DNA of 64,000 nucleotides, from positions 14,872,003 to 14,936,002 of the forward strand of contig JAJEKV010000030.1 in the NCBI GenBank assembly GCA_021234155.1, given 5' to 3'. Made by a program: the position numbers and the translations under genes. The DNA is from Isoetes taiwanensis. Its lineage: Eukaryota > Streptophyta > Lycopodiopsida > Isoetales > Isoetaceae. The notes under the pieces are model-generated. The model was not told where the DNA came from. It saw only the letters and a program-made list of their open reading frames with translations, and did not search any database. Below are positions 58,297-64,000 of this stretch, piece after piece (position 1 is the stretch's first letter; each line of letters begins with the position of its first letter).

Positions 58297-61200
58297 ACAA
58301 GGCCATTTGGAAAAAAAATGTGGAAAATCCTCTACATCCCCTCATAGACACATTTTATTAACAAGCTCCGCTCCAGAACCTGCTCCTTGCTCCTGTTGTA
58401 GACACTTTAAAGATGTGACATCTTCTGCTACCAATAAAAGCACTCTGGCGTTTTCATTTCGGTGTAGCCCATTTTAGGTCTTCACAAGGTGGAGGAGTTG
58501 TGATAGGATGGTATGCCTACCAATATGTAAGGCTAATCTTGTGTATGTAGCTCTCATTAGGTATAACATAATGAATCATGCAATTGCAAAGTGCATGTTG
58601 TTGGTTGCTCCTTGTAATATTCACAAGTAAAAAATCCTTGTAGCCTAATGGGGATAAGGTTTGTGGTTAAAAATATTTTTCCCTTAAAAATAAGTAGCAT
58701 TCGAATCATATTTTCATTATTTAAATCCGTTCTTTATCTTGTTATTTAAATCCCTTATTTATCTTGGAGTTGGAATTCACAACCATTAATTAATACAAGA
58801 AATTTATCGCGGCGACCAAGGCCACCGCCAACATTTGTCCTCTCTAACGCCCTCGTTAAAGGATATTAAACAGTGGCCAGAACATTCATCTTTACCGACT
58901 TACGTAGGAGGTATTTGTGTCATTTCACAAGTCGCTAAAAAGGAATGTTTAATGCAAATAAATACTAGTGCAAAATATATGTGCATTTTTTGGAACTGTT
59001 TCAACTAATTGGCCTTGTGTATACATATAGGAATGTGCAATTATCACCTAAAAAACGATTGTTGCCGCTTTGCACACAATATTCTTGGCTGCAAAATGCG
59101 AAAATGGATGTATTTGACAACAAAATTCAAGCAGCGAGCCAACTCAATGACATGTCCCCTCATTTCCATGCCCACATATGTAGATCATAAGCCCCATGTC
59201 TATGTCTCCTCTGAATTTATCTGCACCAGAGCAATGGTTCCTCAAACCATAACAATAGAGCAAAAATAACTCATAGCTAGACAACGTATTTTTATACCAT
59301 AATAGCTGTTTCCACATATGCCAATATTTCATACGTGGTTCCTTATCTTTGCATGACCCACTGAAATAGCAGACAAATGGAGAACAATGCTTATTATTAT
59401 TTCATTTCCATGCTTTTTTTACTATGTTTACAGTGTTGGTTTGTTTACAATCAAATCGTCATCACTTAAATTTGACTCTTCCAGAATGCCGATCTAAACA
59501 AAAGCTATTGCTCAATTGTTCAAACAATAGTTGAACCAATATAAAGTGTTCAAACCATGTTGCGCGGTTGTGAATGTCACATGAAGCAAGTTTAATGTTC
59601 AAATATTGTTGGAGCCTTAATGGGGGCATTACAAATATCCCTAAAGCTTAAGTTTAGACATTCTAATATTCATATGGGCGGCGTAAATGTAGCCACCAAC
59701 CAAAAGCCATCACAAGTTGCCGGATTTGCTGTCTACAGGTTCCATTGGATCAAGATAACAAAAAGTTTACTAAAATTCATGGTTCTTGATGGCATGTGCA
59801 CAGATTTGTGCTAGATTACACCAAAAGAAAATAAGTAACGGATAGCTGGATTGCTCTGCAGAGTTTGTAACAAATGCAAACAATAAAAAAGATCCTATGT
59901 ATCTCCACCAGACCGATTCTTATAATGTCCTATACACCTTTCTGCCCCTTATTTACAGAATGATTATAAAAGGAAAATCGAGGCATTAGAAAGCTATCCA
60001 AATATCTAGGAAGCCAGACTTCTGCTCTCGATTTATGCAAAAGCTCGAACTGCTTTTAGATAGATTCGCAGTCGTTTATTGGTTTAGTTGGTTCCACTGC
60101 TCCAGATGTTCTAAATGTTTGTTCTTCGTATCCTCTCCATCGAAATTACTTTCATTCAATAATTTAATTCAGAATTTTCAATCTGAGTTCATCAAACTTA
60201 GAATAGAACAACTTCGTTTTCAAACATCATACTCATTACAATTTTCCATTCAATGAATTAGTTCGGAATAGAAATCAAACTCATAATATTTCTAGTCAAG
60301 CCCAACGTAGTAGAGCTTAGAGGTTTTGCAGAGTTTATAGCTTTTCTTTTACCTGTTCTACCTCATAACACTTTCGTTTCAATTATCTAATTCAGAAAAG
60401 AATAGTTTTTTCTACTCACAATTTAGACCTTCCGTAGAACTTAAGCTTCAACGTAGCAGAGTTTAGAGCTTCGACGATTTCCTCTTCAATACCCAGTTTT
60501 AGTAGAGTTGAATGCCTCTAATCAATGACCCAATTTACCAGAGTTTAGACCCAGTTTAACAGAGTTAAAATCTTTTGAGACAATTCGCTCCACAAACTAA
60601 TCACAACCTGCTATAGTCTTCGACTCCTTTCAATAGAATAGCAAAATTTGATTCTGTTGATTGTGCCCAGCGCCAAGCCAGACAGAAAATTTTCCAGAGA
60701 TCTACCATACCATTTCGATGGCGGGAGGTGCCATTTTGATGAAGGCAGATAAACCCAGACCTGCACATACGATTCTAGAAGAGTCTAGTAACTCTCTTAC
60801 CCTAAATCATCACAGCTCTCTTACCCCAAATCATCACAGATCCTCGCCTTCCAGCCACAAATTCATACTCATCACAGATCGCTTCAACATAAGCGATTTA
60901 AAACGATTCTGAGGAAACTCCAAGAACTGTAGAAAAAAGGTGGAAACGGGATGGGCATTTGAGTAACAGCAACGCTCCATGCCTCTACCAAGCTCTTGTA
61001 TAAAACTGGGCTGGATTTTTTAATCATACACAAGAATCAAAGCAGATTTGCAGGCAGAGGAACTCCCAGAATACCCAGGCTTAAAAAAACTATGGCAGGG
61101 CCAGACAGAGCGGTCTAAGGCTTGATATAAGGCTGCGACCAAAGGGAATCACCATGAAACAGAGATGATGGCTCTTCAAGGTGACGAAGCTACTCCCTTT

Positions 61201-61745
61201 TACTGGTAAGAAGATCCAAGAGCAAACAAAACAGCTGGCAAAGGCTTGGTTTGCCCTAGAGCTTTTGCAAACAGACTAACCACTATAGCACGTCCTTCCT
61301 ATTCTATATGCTGCCGAGAAGAATATAAAACCTCCTACATAAACTTCAAAGATCTTTCGGAGCCTGCCGCGACCTTCTAGAGACACCCACGCTTCAATCA
61401 GCATTCAACCGCCTCCTCCTCCCTTTTCTATTGCTTGTTGCAGAGACCCATAAATTCTTAATGTGGTCGGATTTTCAAGATATTTAGAAGATGATGAAGT
61501 TGCATCCAGACCTTGTGCTGCCAGCAACTTTGCTCCACAAAGGTAGATTGCATATTACATTTTTAACATTTAGTCATTGGTAGTATGGAACGTAGTTTAT
61601 TCCAGAACATGTGCGCTAGCGTCCTCTAATGGAAGGTACAAATAAGCACCTTGATGTATTGAAGGAATTTTTGCAATCCCTTTACTTGACTGAGTAGACT
61701 TAAAAAACTTGTTGCATAGAGGGCCATGATTCTCTTATTATACAG

Positions 61746-61769
61746 GAAGGAAGGAAGGAAGGAAGGAAG
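61746..61769. repeat. GGAA microsatellite (LINE tail), copy B
   Basis: Six GGAA units, at the 3' end of the minus-strand LINE. Confidence 0.85.
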
Positions 61770-64000
61770 TTTATTTTAACGTCCACGGAGGCCAGAGGCC
61801 TATGAGACGGTACATGCAGAGAACAGGCAAAAAAGCCAAAAACCCCAACACCAAAAACAAACAATGTAACTGTACAGTAGAACCCTACTACCGGGATGAA
61901 AAAACCCCCACTTGGGAGGAAAAACCCTAACAGTAGGCTCTCAAATACCATGCCCCTGAAGAGCAAGTCCGGACGGCCGAAATCTCGCGGGATGTAAGCT
62001 CCCGGTCGCGCTACCATAGGTGATGCGAGTAGCGATGTAGCGGTGTGTCGAGCATCTAAGATCGGTGTACCACCGCTTTCGGACATGGGCATATCTTTGG
62101 GCACCATTTGGAGGGCATGGTGCTCATCCTCTATCACGTGCATCTCACAACACTGACATATCCTCTCCTCCCTGGGGATCCCGTGCCCGCCATTCACCCC
62201 CCAGCGACCTGTTTCAATTCTGAGGTAATGGGAACCCGTCCTTATGGCAGCAATAGCTCTCCGTTTCTTCACAGAGATGTGTGCTTTCAAGTACCGATGG
62301 GGTCCATGCTCAAGGCCGGGATTAATCTGAGCGTGATAGTGCTCTGTCTTGGGCTTTGCAAGAGTAGAGGCATCCCACAGGGTGGCAGCATAGCCCGCAT
62401 CCAATTGCCCATTCTCGCAAGATCGAGAATGCGCCGGTGCCACCATCGTTGGTAATCCATAGACCACCTCCTAAACCATCCCTTACGATTGCTCGTGCCA
62501 TACCCCTCTTCATTTGGGGGCCCTGCGTTAACAACACGGCACTGTGGGGGCAAGCGATGCTCATCCATCCCATCCACCTTATGGAAGCAAGTAAGATGCT
62601 GCGCAAGATAGCGAATCTTTGTAAAGGCGGAACCCGCCTCTCATACAACAAAATCCGATACGGCATGCGGTGTCCTTCACTCCCAAGCTATATGTCAAGA
62701 AAGCTTTACGCACCCTTTCCAACCTATCCCACGTGTTTTGCTAAGCGCTGGGCCCCAAACCTCCACCCCATATAGCAGCACCGGCTCGACCAAAGCCCTA
62801 AAACAGGTGTGCTCTCCTCGCCCGACCACAGAGATCTATCCAGGCAACACGCTGCTTTTTTCGCATATAAAGCCTTCCGGCCTGCTGGCGGCTCTCCTCT
62901 CCACACACTCATCCCACGGCATGTTAGTAGTGAAATCAATTCCCGGATACTTGAAGCTCCGCACCATCTCCACTTTCCCTCCCCCCGTAATATAACTCCA
63001 GGGATAGGGTGTTGCGAGGACGAGGATCGCGAAGCTTAGTTTTGTGCAAGTTCACTTTGTCATTCTGTTGCCCCCACGTAACCCACCGAGGGCATCCAAA
63101 TGCTTTGCATATCGCTGGGCCGTGTGGGCTAGCAAAGCTACATCATCCGCATATAGCAACCGGCTCACAGAGGTCGCCTCGAGATAATTGCACCCCCGCT
63201 CCCCATGGTGCCGCATCCACGTTCCAAGCTATCAATGTACAACCCAAAAGCGTTGGAGACAACGGGCAGCCCCCTTAACTCCCATAGTGCTAGCTACACG
63301 CCGATCTTCATAAGGCAAAGGCGGCATGAATCCCATCATAAAGTTGGTGCACCCCATTACGCAGCTCTCGTGGAACTCGCAAGTCTTGCAACCTCTCGCC
63401 ACAAAGCATGTCTCTCGGGGGCGGTATCATATGCGATCTTAAAATCTACAAAGCGACAATACAAGTCCAAAATGCACGCATTCCGGCTTGCCTCCATCAA
63501 CACTCTCAAAGTGAAGATATGGTCGATTCGTGGAGTGAGCCGGCGAAAGCTTTGCCTGGCCAATTGCCCGCACCCCCGCCTCCTCGGCCCACTTAGTGAG
63601 TTTCTTCTCCACCACCCCGCGGGAGCTTTGCAAACAAATGAGCTTACCATAATCATCCGGTAATTAGCGGCTCATCCTTATTACCGGCTTTATGCGGGGA
63701 ACAACCTTACTAACCATCCACTCTGGGGAGCCCTCATTTCGAGCACGGTTGATGATCACCGCCGGGGCCCTACCACAGATGGGCCACCCCATTTCAACGG
63801 CTTCGACTGCAGCCCTAGTAAATCCTTTGCCTTGCCATTCGCGGATGCACGAGACCTGGCTGGACATCCTCCCGCGTGGGAGCCGCGGCACCTCTCCTAC
63901 CGATCAGGGACCCGGCATTAGCTCACGGGGGTCATATAACTCCCCGCAAGCGGTGCATCCATTGCTCCACACTTACATTACCAGCCACCGGGCGCTTACG
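61746..64000 (-). pseudogene. LINE, decayed, copy B (cut by window end)
   Basis: Same insertion as 15480 to about 20050. On the minus strand from the 3' end: a CCTT tail (61746-61769), a hairpin (61789-61801), then a C-terminal tail (RRAIAAIRTGSHYLRIETGRW, then ICQCCEMHVIEDEHHALQ, near 62060-62320). Next is RT with IDHIFTLRVLMEASRN and LYCRFVDFKIAYD near 63430-63530. The endonuclease lies beyond the window. The C-x-x-C...H pattern after RT is shared with the plus-strand LINE at 34.8-35.0 kb. Frames are broken but less so than in copy A. Confidence 0.7.

Larger units (their letters stand above)
56709..61745. other. intergenic flank, few weak reading frames
   Basis: Same content as 10569-15479. 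Apart from the two entries at 57650-58296 and the tandem repeat at 57387-57501, no coding or repeat structure is evident. Confidence 0.45.

Noticed and set aside
1-64000. CRISPR arrays, rRNA or functional tRNA genes
   Set aside because: No regularly spaced identical repeats with unique spacers, and no complete cloverleaf. The tRNA-like units at 37.7 and 39.7-40.1 kb are SINE-like and diverged.

Overview
The window is TE-dense nuclear DNA of a land plant. Three things point there: a Ty3/gypsy retrotransposon with the plant-type extra RNase H, a Helitron Pif1-type helicase, and two plant-type host genes. The host genes are a plastid-targeted ACT-domain protein of the ACR11/ACR12 kind with good splice sites, and a universal stress protein (USP). 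I cannot name the species. The non-LTR elements are RTE/CR1-like rather than the usual angiosperm L1 type, which hints at a non-angiosperm, but this is only a hint.

Layout. 1-8182 is the right-hand part of a minus-strand Ty3 element (copy A) that enters from outside the window and ends in an LTR at 6256-8182. 8183-15479 is its flank, with a SINE-like element, a foldback element and small tandem repeats. 15480 to about 20050 is a minus-strand, frame-broken LINE. 20.8-22.0 kb may hold the C-terminal end of another LINE. 25583-26381 carries four exons of the ACT-domain gene on the minus strand. 26.93-35.28 kb is a LINE cluster: a 5'-truncated plus copy, a minus copy and a longer plus copy, the last two head to head. 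36.4-39.7 kb is a decayed Helitron helicase, broken by tRNA-like repeats and ending in a 0.3-kb tandem duplication. 39709-40135 is a four-unit tandem array of tRNA-like SINE monomers. 41061-41382 is a MITE directly next to USP exons (41.40-41.98 kb). 44086-54229 is a complete Ty3 element (copy B) with two 1934-bp LTRs and a CTCCT target duplication. 54230-64000 repeats the flank seen at 8183 to about 17.7 kb.

Two layers of organisation stand out. First, 1 to about 17.7 kb and 46.05-64 kb are the same sequence at an offset of about 46.05 kb, sharing even the junction of the retrotransposon with its flank. This is therefore a duplication of one locus (or two haplotypes placed in one contig), not two insertions. 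The differences are not random: CAG and CTG in copy B often read as CG, CCG or CTCG in copy A. Second, the Ty3 element has the order gag, zinc knuckle, protease, extra RNase H, RT, RT-linked RNase H, integrase. The extra RNase H keeps all four catalytic residues, while the RT-linked one has lost its aspartates. The primer binding site matches the 3' end of tRNA-Gln.

The LINEs and the SINE-like element share a 3' hairpin with apparent compensatory changes, followed by GTGGACGATAAAA-like sequence and a microsatellite tail that differs from copy to copy. This suggests the short element uses the LINE machinery. Almost everything with coding character is transposon-derived and frame-broken; no other convincing host genes were seen.
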